A stretch of 30,925 nt of DNA from contig DJQV01000006.1 of NCBI GenBank assembly GCA_002438805.1, positions 1-30,925 on the forward strand. Reading direction: 5' to 3'. Under the pieces are notes generated by a model that ran no database searches, was not told the origin of the DNA, and worked only from the letters and a program-made list of their open reading frames with translations. The translations under genes were made by a program, and so were the position numbers. Below, piece after piece: positions 7,767 through 15,903 of this stretch; position 1 is the first letter of the stretch, and every line of letters starts with the position of its first letter. The DNA comes from Bacteroidales bacterium UBA6377 (lineage in GTDB: Bacteria; Bacteroidota; Bacteroidia; Bacteroidales; UBA932).

Positions 7767-10700
7767 TCAATACTTGAGGTTAACGACTTCTTCAAGGTTG
7801 CCGTTTACAGGGACTACGGTGAAACTGTAGCTGTTCGCCACGGTCTCGTCGATGATGTAGCGCGGGTTGATCGGCGCTCCCCATGAGTTGTCGCCGCCGA
7901 TGCCCATCATCACCTTGTCGATGCAGAGTTCGACATAGTCCCGGGGCTTGATGTCGTTGATGTGCGTCTGGCGTCGGCCGTTGGTCACATCGACATCCTG
8001 GTTGTCGTAGTAGTTGATCTGTGCCGGGTGTCCGCTCTCCGCCGAGTCGAAGTCCTCCACGGAGTTGCGCAGTGCGTTGAATTCGAGGCTGCCGTCCGCC
8101 AGCACGGCAAGGCCCTTGCCGGAGTCGTCCGTGAAAGCGGCCCAGCGCACATCGGTGCGGTGTCCGTTTTCCTGCGGGCGGATGTAAGGGAAATACATCT
8201 GTTCGGCTGTGGTCTCGTACACACCAAGTAGCGAGCCTGTCTTGCGGTCCCAGTAATTCTCTTCAGGGCCACGGCCGTAGTAGCTGACGTTGTGCAGGGA
8301 AACCGGAAGCCTGAGCCTCAGGCCGATGCGCGGGAGGGTAGGCAGGTCTTTCCCGGAAGCGGCCTGTACGGCATCCAGAGTGCTGCTGACGCGCACCGTC
8401 CCGTCGGGACGGACAGTGTATGTCACGGTGAAATCACGGCCCATCTGATGGTAAACCGCCTTCACGACGGCGGCGCCGCCCTTGACACGTCCGCTCAAAG
8501 AAGTCACATTGAACTCTTTGGACGCTTTCTTCCAGCCTTCTGAGCGGATCGGGAGGCGGTTGCCGTAGTCGTTGTCGGTAGGGCCTCTCCAGAAGTTCGG
8601 CCTGAATCCGAAGCCCTTGTCGATGTACTCGGTTCCGTTGACCTTGTATGAGACCACGCCGCCTTCAGCGCGGTCAAACACGAATTCCACTGAGGTTCCC
8701 TTGACCGTCAGCGAAGTGCCGTCATCGCTGATATTGAACTTGCCCTTGACTACCGGGGCGGCCGGTTTGCTGCCGTCGAGGCTCAGTCCGAACTGTTCGT
8801 ATCCCGCCACATGGCCCTTAGGAAGTCCGAGGCTGGAGTTGCGCACGACCGCCTTTACGGTGAGGAGATACTCCACTCCCGGCTTGCGCTCTCCGATTCT
8901 GAACGGTATGGTGGCTATGCCGCTCTGCTCCGGTTCCACGTCCGGGCCGGCAAAGGTGCCGCTGTCGATCACCTCGCCGTCGGCTGTGACCTCGAATGTG
9001 TAGTCGTACTCGTTAAGGTTGGTGAAGAAGTGGCGGTTGGTGATCATTATCTTGCTCTTGGAAAGGTCTTCCGGCTCGAAGAGGAAGTTCTGGTACACTT
9101 TCTTGACTTCGGTCAGAGCAGGATGAGGCTTCCTGTCAGGGGAGATGAGGCCGTTGCAGCAGAAGTTGCCGTCGGACGGGGTGTGGTAGCCGAAATCCCC
9201 GCCGTATGCCCAGAAGCCTCCGTCACGGTCCACCCAGAATCCCTGGTCCACCCAGTCCCAGATGTAACCGCCCTGCAGCTGGCGTGCGTTGTAGAACACA
9301 TTCCAGAGATCAACCAGATCACCGGTGCTGTTGCCCATGGAGTGGGCGTATTCGCAGGCGATATAGGGTTTTGTGAGTTTGCGGCTGTCCATGGCTTCGA
9401 GCCTGGATTCGCTCGGGTACATCGGCCAGATGATGTCAGAGTCGCTATTGCTGCCGGCATCGCCGTAGACTATGGGGCGCATCTTCTCCTTGGCGCGGAG
9501 GACATCGTAGCAGTTGTAGAAGTTGACGCCGTTGCCGCACTCGTTGCCCAATGAGAATATCACCACGCAGGCGAAGTTCTTGGTGCGCTCGTACATGTTG
9601 AGCTCGCGTTCGAGCTGGAGCGGGTAGACGCTCGGATCATTGGCGAAGCCCCTCCATCCGTGGCTTTCGACGTTTGCTTCGCTGCACACGTAGAAACCGT
9701 ACTCGTCACAGAGTTCGTAGAAGCGGCGCTGCTGCGGATAGTGGCTGGTGCGGATGGCGTTGATGTTGTGCTGCTTCATTAGGTCGAAGTCCTTGCGCAT
9801 CACCTCTTCGGACACCACGTGTCCGCTGTACGGGGCGTGCTCGTGGATGTTCACTCCCTTGATCATCACACGCTTGCCGTTGATGTAGTAGTTGGTCCCT
9901 ACGATGAACGAACTGCGGAATCCCACCTTGTGGGAGGTGTATTCTATGGTCCCGTCAGGGTTGGTGAGCGCGAGCAGGGCGGTGTACAGCGACGGCTTTT
10001 CCGCGCTCCATGCGTCCACGTTCATCACACAATGGCTGAACTGCACGTAGTCACCTGCGGTGAGATCGTCTCCTGTCGGGTCTATGTACGCCTTGCGGCT
10101 CTCGCTCCAGATGGTCTTGCCGGCGGGGTCGAGCAGGCTGAGGTTAAGTTTGACCTTGCCCGTGGCGTCGCCGAGGTTGGCGAGTTTGACCTTGTAGTCG
10201 AGCATGCCGTGCTTGAATGTAGGGTCGAGAGGAGATTCAACTACTATGTCACGGATGAGAATCTGCGGGCGGGAGGTCAGGTAGACGTCCCTCTCTATGC
10301 CGCTCACCCTCCAGAAATCCTGGCACTCATAGTAGCTTCCTGTGGACCAGCGGTGCACCTCAAGGGCGAGCAGGTTCCTGCCCGGCTGGAGGAAAGGGGT
10401 GATGTTGAACTCGGCCGGGTCTTTGGAGTCTTCGGTGTATCCGGCCTTCTGGCCGTTGACATATAGCCAGCAGGCGGACTTCACGCCTCCCAGCTGGAGG
10501 AAAATCTCCCGTCCGTCCCAGTCGGAAGGCACTGTGAACCAGACTCTGTATGCTCCTCCCGGTATCTTCTCCGGGAAGGCCGGCTCTTTCTTGGCGCCGG
10601 TGTCCGGATTCATCTCAAAAGGGGAGTTGACATAGATCGGGGTGCCGTAGCCGTTGAACTCCCAGTTGGCCGGGACGGCGATGCTTCCCCAGGCGGAGTC

Positions 10701-10967
10701 GTCATAATCAGGACTCCAGAAGTCCTCCGGGAGATCCCGGAAATCCTCGGCGTAGGAGAAATTCCACGCCCCGTTGAGGCATTTGTAGTATTCAGAGTCG
10801 GAGTAGTCGCCCCCGAGGGCCTTGTCGCGGCTGCCGAAGAGCATGTAGTCGGCGTGCGGGTATTCCTTGCCCCATGCCGGCACGGAGCGGTCTTTCCACT
10901 CGTCCTGGGCTGTGGCTGCCACGGTCATGGCCATGAGGGCCATAAATGTCAAGATGGTTCTCTTCAT
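7767..10967 (-). CDS. secreted GH2 beta-galactosidase, LacZ type
   Basis: The protein has 1066 aa and a signal peptide, MKRTILTFMALMAMTVAATAQ. Domain order is as in E. coli LacZ: an N-terminal jelly-roll sugar-binding domain (about 50-230), a GH2 Ig-like domain (about 230-345), a TIM barrel starting near INGKRVMIKGVNIHEH (about 350-640), a domain-4 Ig region, and a C-terminal beta-galactosidase small-chain domain (about 770-1045, with NVSYYGRGPEENYWDR). The acid/base Glu is in SLGNECGNG (about E476) and the nucleophile in IACEYAHSMGN (about E539). It hydrolyses terminal beta-galactosides. The signal peptide places it in the periplasm or outer membrane, suiting galactan or galactoside side chains released from polysaccharide rather than cytosolic lactose. 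It starts 23 bases after the radical SAM gene and is followed after one base by the SGNH esterase, so the three are probably one transcript. Confidence 0.95.
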   Translation of the reverse strand: MKRTILTFMALMAMTVAATAQDEWKDRSVPAWGKEYPHADYMLFGSRDKALGGDYSDSEYYKCLNGAWNFSYAEDFRDLPEDFWSPDYDDSAWGSIAVPANWEFNGYGTPIYVNSPFEMNPDTGAKKEPAFPEKIPGGAYRVWFTVPSDWDGREIFLQLGGVKSACWLYVNGQKAGYTEDSKDPAEFNITPFLQPGRNLLALEVHRWSTGSYYECQDFWRVSGIERDVYLTSRPQILIRDIVVESPLDPTFKHGMLDYKVKLANLGDATGKVKLNLSLLDPAGKTIWSESRKAYIDPTGDDLTAGDYVQFSHCVMNVDAWSAEKPSLYTALLALTNPDGTIEYTSHKVGFRSSFIVGTNYYINGKRVMIKGVNIHEHAPYSGHVVSEEVMRKDFDLMKQHNINAIRTSHYPQQRRFYELCDEYGFYVCSEANVESHGWRGFANDPSVYPLQLERELNMYERTKNFACVVIFSLGNECGNGVNFYNCYDVLRAKEKMRPIVYGDAGSNSDSDIIWPMYPSESRLEAMDSRKLTKPYIACEYAHSMGNSTGDLVDLWNVFYNARQLQGGYIWDWVDQGFWVDRDGGFWAYGGDFGYHTPSDGNFCCNGLISPDRKPHPALTEVKKVYQNFLFEPEDLSKSKIMITNRHFFTNLNEYDYTFEVTADGEVIDSGTFAGPDVEPEQSGIATIPFRIGERKPGVEYLLTVKAVVRNSSLGLPKGHVAGYEQFGLSLDGSKPAAPVVKGKFNISDDGTSLTVKGTSVEFVFDRAEGGVVSYKVNGTEYIDKGFGFRPNFWRGPTDNDYGNRLPIRSEGWKKASKEFNVTSLSGRVKGGAAVVKAVYHQMGRDFTVTYTVRPDGTVRVSSTLDAVQAASGKDLPTLPRIGLRLRLPVSLHNVSYYGRGPEENYWDRKTGSLLGVYETTAEQMYFPYIRPQENGHRTDVRWAAFTDDSGKGLAVLADGSLEFNALRNSVEDFDSAESGHPAQINYYDNQDVDVTNGRRQTHINDIKPRDYVELCIDKVMMGIGGDNSWGAPINPRYIIDETVANSYSFTVVPVNGNLEEVVNLKY

Positions 10968-10990
10968 CGGTTATCAGTTTTTGTTGATTG

Positions 10991-11746
10991 TTATCCTTTT
11001 ATACTTATGTTGAAGCCTTCATCCAGAAGCGGCTTCACCAGCTGCCTCATCTGTTGCTCCGTGAATTTCTCCAGTCCCTGCTGAGGTGTCGGGCGGGCTA
11101 TGGTGTAGACCATGATCTCGCGAGGGTGCAGTTCCCTCACGATTTCCATCCATCCGTCCAGAACCTCTGGACTCGACGAGTCGAAGTCGCTGCTCTTCAG
11201 AAACATGGTCTGGAGGACGAAGTTCCCCTTGAACTGCTTGAGGGCTTCGGCCACGCGGAGCGGATCATATCCAGGGGCGGGCCTGTTGATGCGCGCGGCC
11301 AACTCGGCTGTAGGTGCGTCGATCTTCATTATCGGGTTGTCCACCTTGCGCAGCGCTTCGAAAATTGCCGGGATGTGGGCCCTGGTGGCGTTTGACAGTA
11401 CAGAGACTGCGGCCTTCGGGCTGTAGTGGTCGCGCAGGGCGATGGTGTCGTCGATTATCTGTGGAAACTCCGGGTTGAGGGTGGGCTCCCCGTCTCCGGA
11501 GAACGTGATGGAGTCGATCCTTGTGCCCTCGGTGCCGAGGGTGCGCAGTTTCGATTCAAGGGCATACCGGACATCGGAGGCTGTGGGCAGTTTCCTGTCC
11601 TCCAGACCGTCACGGTTCCACCCGCACTCGCAGTAGATGCAGTCGAAGTTGCATATCTTGCCGTTCTGCGGCAGGAGGTTGATGCCCAGAGAGGAGCCGA
11701 GCCGGCGGCTGTGTATAGGACCGAAAACAGTATCTTCCCTTAACAT
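10991..11746 (-). CDS. radical SAM protein (COG0731-like)
   Basis: The protein has 251 aa. The radical SAM cluster motif CNFDCIYC (C32, C36, C39) follows FGPIHSRRLGSSLGINLLP, a leader characteristic of COG0731-type Fe-S oxidoreductases. FSGDGEPTLNPEF, the SAM-binding GGE-like segment, appears at about 83-95. It is short, without an obvious C-terminal auxiliary-cluster domain. The family includes proteins related to the wybutosine enzyme, but most bacterial members have no known substrate, so no specific reaction is claimed. It begins four bases after the purF stop and lies 23 bases before the beta-galactosidase gene. That placement implies co-transcription with purF. Confidence 0.85.
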   Translation of the reverse strand: MLREDTVFGPIHSRRLGSSLGINLLPQNGKICNFDCIYCECGWNRDGLEDRKLPTASDVRYALESKLRTLGTEGTRIDSITFSGDGEPTLNPEFPQIIDDTIALRDHYSPKAAVSVLSNATRAHIPAIFEALRKVDNPIMKIDAPTAELAARINRPAPGYDPLRVAEALKQFKGNFVLQTMFLKSSDFDSSSPEVLDGWMEIVRELHPREIMVYTIARPTPQQGLEKFTEQQMRQLVKPLLDEGFNISIKG

Positions 11747-11750
11747 GTTC

Positions 11751-13163
11751 CTAGAATTTTCCGTCTTTGTTGGCCTCCTCTATGCTTTGGTAGAGGTAGG
11801 TCGGGTAGTTGCCGTTGAAGCAGGCAAGGCAGAGTTCGCTGCGGTGCCCGGCCTCGTACAGGGCGGCTTCGGAGAGGAAGGCCACGGAGTCTGCGCCGAG
11901 CAGCTGCTGCACTTCATCGATGCTCTTGTGGGCGCAGAGCAGCTCCTCGTAGGTGGAGATGTCCACACCGTAGAAGCAGGGACGCTTGATCTGCGGGCTT
12001 GCGATGCGCAGATGCACCTCCTTCGCTCCGGCTTCCTTGAGCATCTTCACTATGCGCCTTGATGTGGTGCCGCGCACAAGGGAGTCGTCTATGAGCACGA
12101 CTCTTTTTCCCTGGACGATGGTCTTGACGGCGGACATCTTCATCTTCACGCCTTTCTCCCTGAGTTCCTGGGACGGCTGGATGAAGGTGCGGCCGATGTA
12201 TTTGTTCTTGATCAGCCCCATCTCGTATGGCAGTCCGGCGGCTTCCGCATAGCCCATGGCCGCGCTCAGGCTCGAATCCGGCACCCCGACCACTATGTCC
12301 GCGTCGGCAGGGGCCTCGCGGAACAGGAGCTTTCCGCTCAACTTTCTGAAATTATGTACGTTGCAGCCTTCGATGTCGCTGTCGGGGCGGGAAAAGTAGA
12401 TGTACTCCATCGCGCACATGTAGTGGTGGTAGAAGTCGGAGTAGCGGTTGGACCTGAGGCCGTTGTGGTCTATGGTCACAATCTCCCCCGGCTCAATGTC
12501 CCTGAGGTACTCGGCCCCGATCACATCGAAGGCGCAGGTCTCGCTGCTGACCACATATCCCTCGCCGAGCCTTGCCAATGACAGAGGACGCAGCCCGTGC
12601 TTGTCTCGGCAGACATAGATGCGGTTTTCTGTCATTATCAGGAATGCGAACGCCCCCTCTGTCATGTTGAGCGCCTCACGTATGGCGAAGATCCTCGGGC
12701 GCTTCCGCTCCCTTGTGTCCTTGCGTATGAGGTGGGCCAGGATCTCGCTGTCGGAAGATGACTGGAAGAGGCTTCCGTGATCCTCAAGATAGCGGCGCAG
12801 CTGGGCGGAATTCACTATGTTGCCGTTGTGCGCGAGGGCGAAGTCCCCGGTGTTGTGGTGGAAAAGAAAAGGCTGCACGTTCTCGATGCAGCTGCCTCCG
12901 GTGGTGGAATACCTGACGTGCCCTATGGCCATCGAACCCGGCAGCGAGGCTATCTTGTCGCCGTTGAAGACTTCAGTCACGAGGCCTTCTCCCTTGACTC
13001 TCTTGAGGATTCCCTCATCGTTGCGGGCCACGATGCCGCATCCTTCCTGTCCGCGGTGCTGAAGGGCGTGGAGCCCGTAATATACCAAGTTGGCGGCATC
13101 CGGGACACCGTAGATGCCGAATACTCCGCATTCTTCGTGGAGCTCTTTGTCCGGGTAATTCAT
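11751..13163 (-). CDS. purF: amidophosphoribosyltransferase
   Basis: The protein has 470 aa. It catalyses the first committed step of purine synthesis: PRPP plus glutamine gives 5-phosphoribosylamine. The N-terminal Ntn glutaminase begins at Cys12 (LHEECGVFGIYG), so an 11-residue propeptide is expected to be removed. Next come LHALQHRGQEGCGI and the PRPP loop VVLIDDSLVRGTTS (about 354-367). Cysteines in IEGCNVHNF, KRPCFYGVD and LCLACFNG correspond to the four 4Fe-4S ligands of the Bacillus-type enzyme, so an oxygen-sensitive Fe-S form is likely, in keeping with an anaerobe. It is divergent from purC (80 bases apart) and heads a leftward string that continues into the radical SAM and glycan-degradation genes. 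Confidence 0.96.
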   Translation of the reverse strand: MNYPDKELHEECGVFGIYGVPDAANLVYYGLHALQHRGQEGCGIVARNDEGILKRVKGEGLVTEVFNGDKIASLPGSMAIGHVRYSTTGGSCIENVQPFLFHHNTGDFALAHNGNIVNSAQLRRYLEDHGSLFQSSSDSEILAHLIRKDTRERKRPRIFAIREALNMTEGAFAFLIMTENRIYVCRDKHGLRPLSLARLGEGYVVSSETCAFDVIGAEYLRDIEPGEIVTIDHNGLRSNRYSDFYHHYMCAMEYIYFSRPDSDIEGCNVHNFRKLSGKLLFREAPADADIVVGVPDSSLSAAMGYAEAAGLPYEMGLIKNKYIGRTFIQPSQELREKGVKMKMSAVKTIVQGKRVVLIDDSLVRGTTSRRIVKMLKEAGAKEVHLRIASPQIKRPCFYGVDISTYEELLCAHKSIDEVQQLLGADSVAFLSEAALYEAGHRSELCLACFNGNYPTYLYQSIEEANKDGKF

Positions 13164-13168
13164 GAAGA

Positions 13169-13176
13169 CAAATGTA
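13169..13176 (-). promoter_or_regulatory. possible -7 box for purF
   Basis: Read on the minus strand this is TACATTTG, an exact TAnnTTTG match, but it ends only 5 bases before the purF ATG, so the transcript would be leaderless or nearly so. No TTTG -33 element was seen at the expected spacing. The purF-purC divergent gap (13164-13243) shows no other clear operator. Confidence 0.35.
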
Positions 13177-13243
13177 ACAAGATTTTTTCGGATACTGAGA
13201 AAAAACCTCTAACTTCGTGCGATAATGTTTTCTCAAGTTTCAA

Positions 13244-14197
13244 ATGAAAGCAATAGTTACCACTGACTTCAATTTTCCGGGCCAGACAGCCAAGTATCAA
13301 GGCAAGGTCCGCGATGTGTACAGCATCGGAAAAGATTATCTCGTGATGGTCGCCACCGACCGCATATCAGCCTTCGACGTGGTGCTCCCTGAGGGCATTC
13401 CGTACAAGGGGCAGGTGCTAAACCAGATAGCATCCAAGTTTCTGGACGCCACAGCCGACATCATTCCGAACTGGAAACTTTCCGAGGTGGACCCCATGGC
13501 GACAGCCGGTCTGAGGTGTGAGCCGTTCAAGGTTGAGATGGTGATCCGGGGCTACCTTACCGGGCACGCATGGCGCGAGTACAAGGCTGGCCGCCGGACT
13601 CTTTGCGGGGCCGCTCTCCCGGAGGGCATGGTCGAGAACCAGAAATTCCCGGAGCCGATCATCACGCCGACTACCAAGGCCGCCGAGGGACATGACGAGG
13701 ACATCAGCCCGGAGCAGATAATCGCGCAGGGCATCGTCAGTGCCGGGGACTGGGCTGAACTTGAGAATTACACCCGGGCCCTCTATCAGCGCGGGTGCGA
13801 GATGGCTGCTGCCAAGGGACTCATCCTCGTGGACACCAAGTACGAGTTCGGAAAGCGCGACGGGAAGATCATCCTCATGGACGAGATCCACACCCCCGAT
13901 TCTTCCAGGTATTTCTATTCCGAAGGGTATGAGGAACGCCTTGCCAGAGGAGAAAGGCAGCGCCAGCTTTCCAAGGAGTTCGTGCGCGAGTGGCTTATGT
14001 CCGAGGGCTTCAGCGGCCAGGCTGGTCAGAAAGTGCCGGAGATGACCCCGGAAGTCGTGAAAGGCATCACGGCAAGGTACGTGGAACTCTACGAGCACCT
14101 CACAGGCGAGAAGTTCGTCCCGGCCGAGTCCGGAGATGTCCTCTCCCGCATCGAAGCCAATGTGGACGCATTCCTTTCAAAAAACAAGGCTATATGA
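13244..14197 (+). CDS. purC: phosphoribosylaminoimidazole-succinocarboxamide synthase
   Basis: The protein has 317 aa, the longer SAICAR synthase form. It joins aspartate to CAIR using ATP. Recognisable segments are YQGKVRDVYSI near the N-terminus (ATP-binding start of the family), DRISAFDVVLPEGIPYKG, the substrate-binding EMVIRGYLTGHAWREY, and LILVDTKYEFGKRDGKIILMDEIHTPDSSRY (split here only as a description of the conserved D-x-K-x-E-F-G and DE-x-x-T-P-D-S-S-R signatures). It starts 80 bases from the divergent purF start. Its TGA overlaps the purB ATG, so the two are translationally coupled. Confidence 0.96.
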   Translation: MKAIVTTDFNFPGQTAKYQGKVRDVYSIGKDYLVMVATDRISAFDVVLPEGIPYKGQVLNQIASKFLDATADIIPNWKLSEVDPMATAGLRCEPFKVEMVIRGYLTGHAWREYKAGRRTLCGAALPEGMVENQKFPEPIITPTTKAAEGHDEDISPEQIIAQGIVSAGDWAELENYTRALYQRGCEMAAAKGLILVDTKYEFGKRDGKIILMDEIHTPDSSRYFYSEGYEERLARGERQRQLSKEFVREWLMSEGFSGQAGQKVPEMTPEVVKGITARYVELYEHLTGEKFVPAESGDVLSRIEANVDAFLSKNKAI

Positions 14198-15486
14198 TAG
14201 ACAGGTATTCCCGCAAAGTGATGAGGGACGTCTGGACTGAAGAGAACAAGTTCAACGCCTACCTCAAGGTGGAGATCCTCTCATGCGAGGCCTGGAGCAA
14301 GCTCGGGGTCATCCCTGCCGAAGACGTGGAGAAGATCCGGGAGAACGCCAGGTTCGACGTGGACAGGATCCGGGAGATAGAGGAGATAACTAGGCACGAT
14401 GTGGTGGCGTTCACAAGAGCCGTTAGCGAGAGTCTTGGCGAAGAACGAAAGTGGGTCCATTACGGGCTCACATCCACTGACGTGGTGGACACGGCCAACG
14501 GCTACCTTATCAAGCAGGCTGACGCCATACTGCTTCAGGATATGGAGGAATTTCTGGAGATGCTGCGCCGTCGGGCAATCGAGTTCAAGTCAACCCCATG
14601 CATCGGGCGCACGCACGGCATCCATGCCGACATCACCTCATACGGCCTCAAGTGGGCTCTGTGGTATGAGGAGATGAAGCGCGACATTGAGCGCTTCAAG
14701 TTCGCCTGTCAGGGTGTTGAGGCCGGGAAAATGAGCGGGGCCGTGGGCAATTTCGCCAACATCCCGCCTTTCATCCAGGACTATGTATGTGACAAACTAG
14801 GCATCAACTCCGCCAACATCTCCACCCAGGTCCTCCAGCGTGACCGCCATGCCTATTATATGGCTACACTGGCCGTGATCGCCGGCACTCTTGAGCAGAT
14901 GGCCACCGAGGTCCGCAATTCGCAGCGTACGGAGGTCAGGGAGTCCGAGGAAGCATTCCGCAAGGGACAGAAGGGGTCGAGCGCCATGCCGCACAAGAGG
15001 AATCCTATCTCTTCGGAGAACATCTGCGGCTGCGCCCGCGTGATGCGTGGCTATATGGTGACTGCCTGCGAGAACGAGGCCCTCTGGTATGAGAGGGACA
15101 TCTCGCATTCTTCGACTGAGCGCATCATCCTTCCCGATGCCACAGAACTGCTTGACTACATGCTCTGCCGTCTCAAGGGCATACTTGAGAACCTTGTGGT
15201 CTATCCGGAGAAGATGCTTGAGAACATCTATCTGACAAAGGGTGTCATCTTCGCCCAGAGGGTGATGAACCTGCTGATATCCAAAGGTCTGTCCCGTGAG
15301 GAGGCCTATGATACCGTGCAGCCTGTGGCGATGAAGGCCTGGACGGAAGGTCTTGATTACAAGACGCTTCTTTCCGGCAACGAGAAGGTCATGGGGCTTG
15401 TCAGTCCGCAGGAACTTGATTCCTGCTTCACGCTTGACTACTACTTCAAGAACGTGGACTTCATTTTCGACAGGGTGGGGATCTGA
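14194..15486 (+). CDS. purB: adenylosuccinate lyase
   Basis: The protein has 430 aa and starts at the ATG (14194) overlapping the purC stop as ATGA. The frame stays open further upstream, but only antisense to function, since 430 aa is the normal family length. It carries out two purine steps: SAICAR to AICAR plus fumarate, and adenylosuccinate to AMP plus fumarate. Seen are MIDRYSRKVMRDVW, the family start; HYGLTSTDVVDTANG (Thr/Ser substrate-binding loop); IGRTHGIHADI with the catalytic-base His region; and the superfamily signature GSSAMPHKRNPISSEN. PurB therefore acts with PurC next door and PurA about 1.5 kb downstream. The RAYT/REP module begins within 60 bases of its stop. Confidence 0.96.
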   Translation: MIDRYSRKVMRDVWTEENKFNAYLKVEILSCEAWSKLGVIPAEDVEKIRENARFDVDRIREIEEITRHDVVAFTRAVSESLGEERKWVHYGLTSTDVVDTANGYLIKQADAILLQDMEEFLEMLRRRAIEFKSTPCIGRTHGIHADITSYGLKWALWYEEMKRDIERFKFACQGVEAGKMSGAVGNFANIPPFIQDYVCDKLGINSANISTQVLQRDRHAYYMATLAVIAGTLEQMATEVRNSQRTEVRESEEAFRKGQKGSSAMPHKRNPISSENICGCARVMRGYMVTACENEALWYERDISHSSTERIILPDATELLDYMLCRLKGILENLVVYPEKMLENIYLTKGVIFAQRVMNLLISKGLSREEAYDTVQPVAMKAWTEGLDYKTLLSGNEKVMGLVSPQELDSCFTLDYYFKNVDFIFDRVGI

Positions 15487-15504
15487 GCGTGCTTGGCAGC
15501 CTCC

Positions 15505-15549
15505 GTTTCCCTGTTTTCCCTGTTTTCCTTGTTTTCCCTGTTTTCCGTC
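15505..15549 (+). repeat. tandem 9-mer repeat (TTTTCCCTG), 5 imperfect units
   Basis: Units start at 15505, 15514, 15523, 15532 and 15541. Units two and four are identical; the others differ by 1-3 bases. It is a short tandem array 18 bases after the purB stop, and its last unit runs into the left copy of the 149-bp repeat. No coding role was seen. Confidence 0.75.
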
Positions 15550-15689
15550 AGGGTCGGTCACGGTTGTTGGCTCTAGACCGCATTCAGTAGCTGGTGCTCC
15601 AGACCGACCCACCCTGACAGGGAGTCTCAGCCACGCGAACCCATGTCTGAACATGCTAAATGGCAGGTTTGTATGGCCGGCTCTGACGG
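15541..15689 (+). repeat. left copy of 149-bp direct repeat flanking the RAYT gene
   Basis: It aligns without gaps to 16840-16988 at a constant offset of 1299. Bases 15641-15689 differ at only 2 of 49 positions; the upstream part is more diverged. It contains the CCCTGACAGGG core of the REP-like hairpin. However, the outer left arm (about 15585-15601) has diverged and no longer pairs with the conserved right arm CCACGCGAACC, so this copy looks decayed. Confidence 0.8.
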
Positions 15690-15730
15690 ATAATGTGCAT
15701 AGTCATGGGGATTGATTTCCCCCCAAGGCG

Positions 15731-15802
15731 TCAACTGACAGAATACCCCAACCATCACGATGTTTTTGTGCAGAGTGATGGTTGGGGTATTCTGTCAGTT
15801 GA
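15731..15802. repeat. perfect 28-bp inverted repeat with 16-nt loop
   Basis: The arms are 15731-15758 and 15775-15802. The left arm begins TCAACTGACAG and ends AACCATCAC, and the right arm is its exact complement over all 28 bases. The loop 15759-15774 is T-rich. No T-tract follows the stem, so it does not look like a simple terminator. No target-site duplication was seen at its edges. It lies between the left repeat and the RAYT promoter, about 100 bases before the RAYT start. It may be a regulatory hairpin, a transposase recognition site, or a small non-autonomous element. Confidence 0.9.
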
Positions 15803-15852
15803 ATTAAGACGAGCGTTTTGTGGACTTTTGCCTTGACAGTATTGGCTTGCTA

Positions 15853-15882
15853 TTGTGTTTCCATTGTTTATTCTTAGATTTG
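15853..15882 (+). promoter_or_regulatory. Bacteroidota promoter for the RAYT-like gene
   Basis: TTG at 15853-15855, a 19-base spacer, and TAGATTTG at 15875-15882 (exact TAnnTTTG). The predicted transcription start is near 15889, about 15 bases before the ATG at 15904. Confidence 0.6.
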
Positions 15883-15903
15883 CGGAAGTAAACTGCTTAT
15901 ACT

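Noticed and set aside
8811..9554. Long open frame on the plus strand inside the beta-galactosidase gene
   Set aside because: Antisense shadow of GC-rich codons in a clear GH2 gene. No family motif; the same holds for 9819-10466 (+) and 6563-6919 (+).
13990..14193. Upstream extension of the purB frame inside purC
   Set aside because: The extension has no family similarity; the ATGA overlap at 14194 gives the normal 430-aa adenylosuccinate lyase.
15505..15549. Possible CRISPR-like array
   Set aside because: Units are 9 bases with no spacers; no cas genes nearby.
14797..15654. Minus-strand open frame covering the purB 3' end and the left repeat
   Set aside because: It is antisense to purB, and its N-terminal similarity to another minus-strand frame near 16741-17001 arises only because both cross the 149-bp repeat.
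15731..15802. Rho-independent terminator for purB
   Set aside because: No T-tract follows the stem on either strand, and the stem is far longer than usual.
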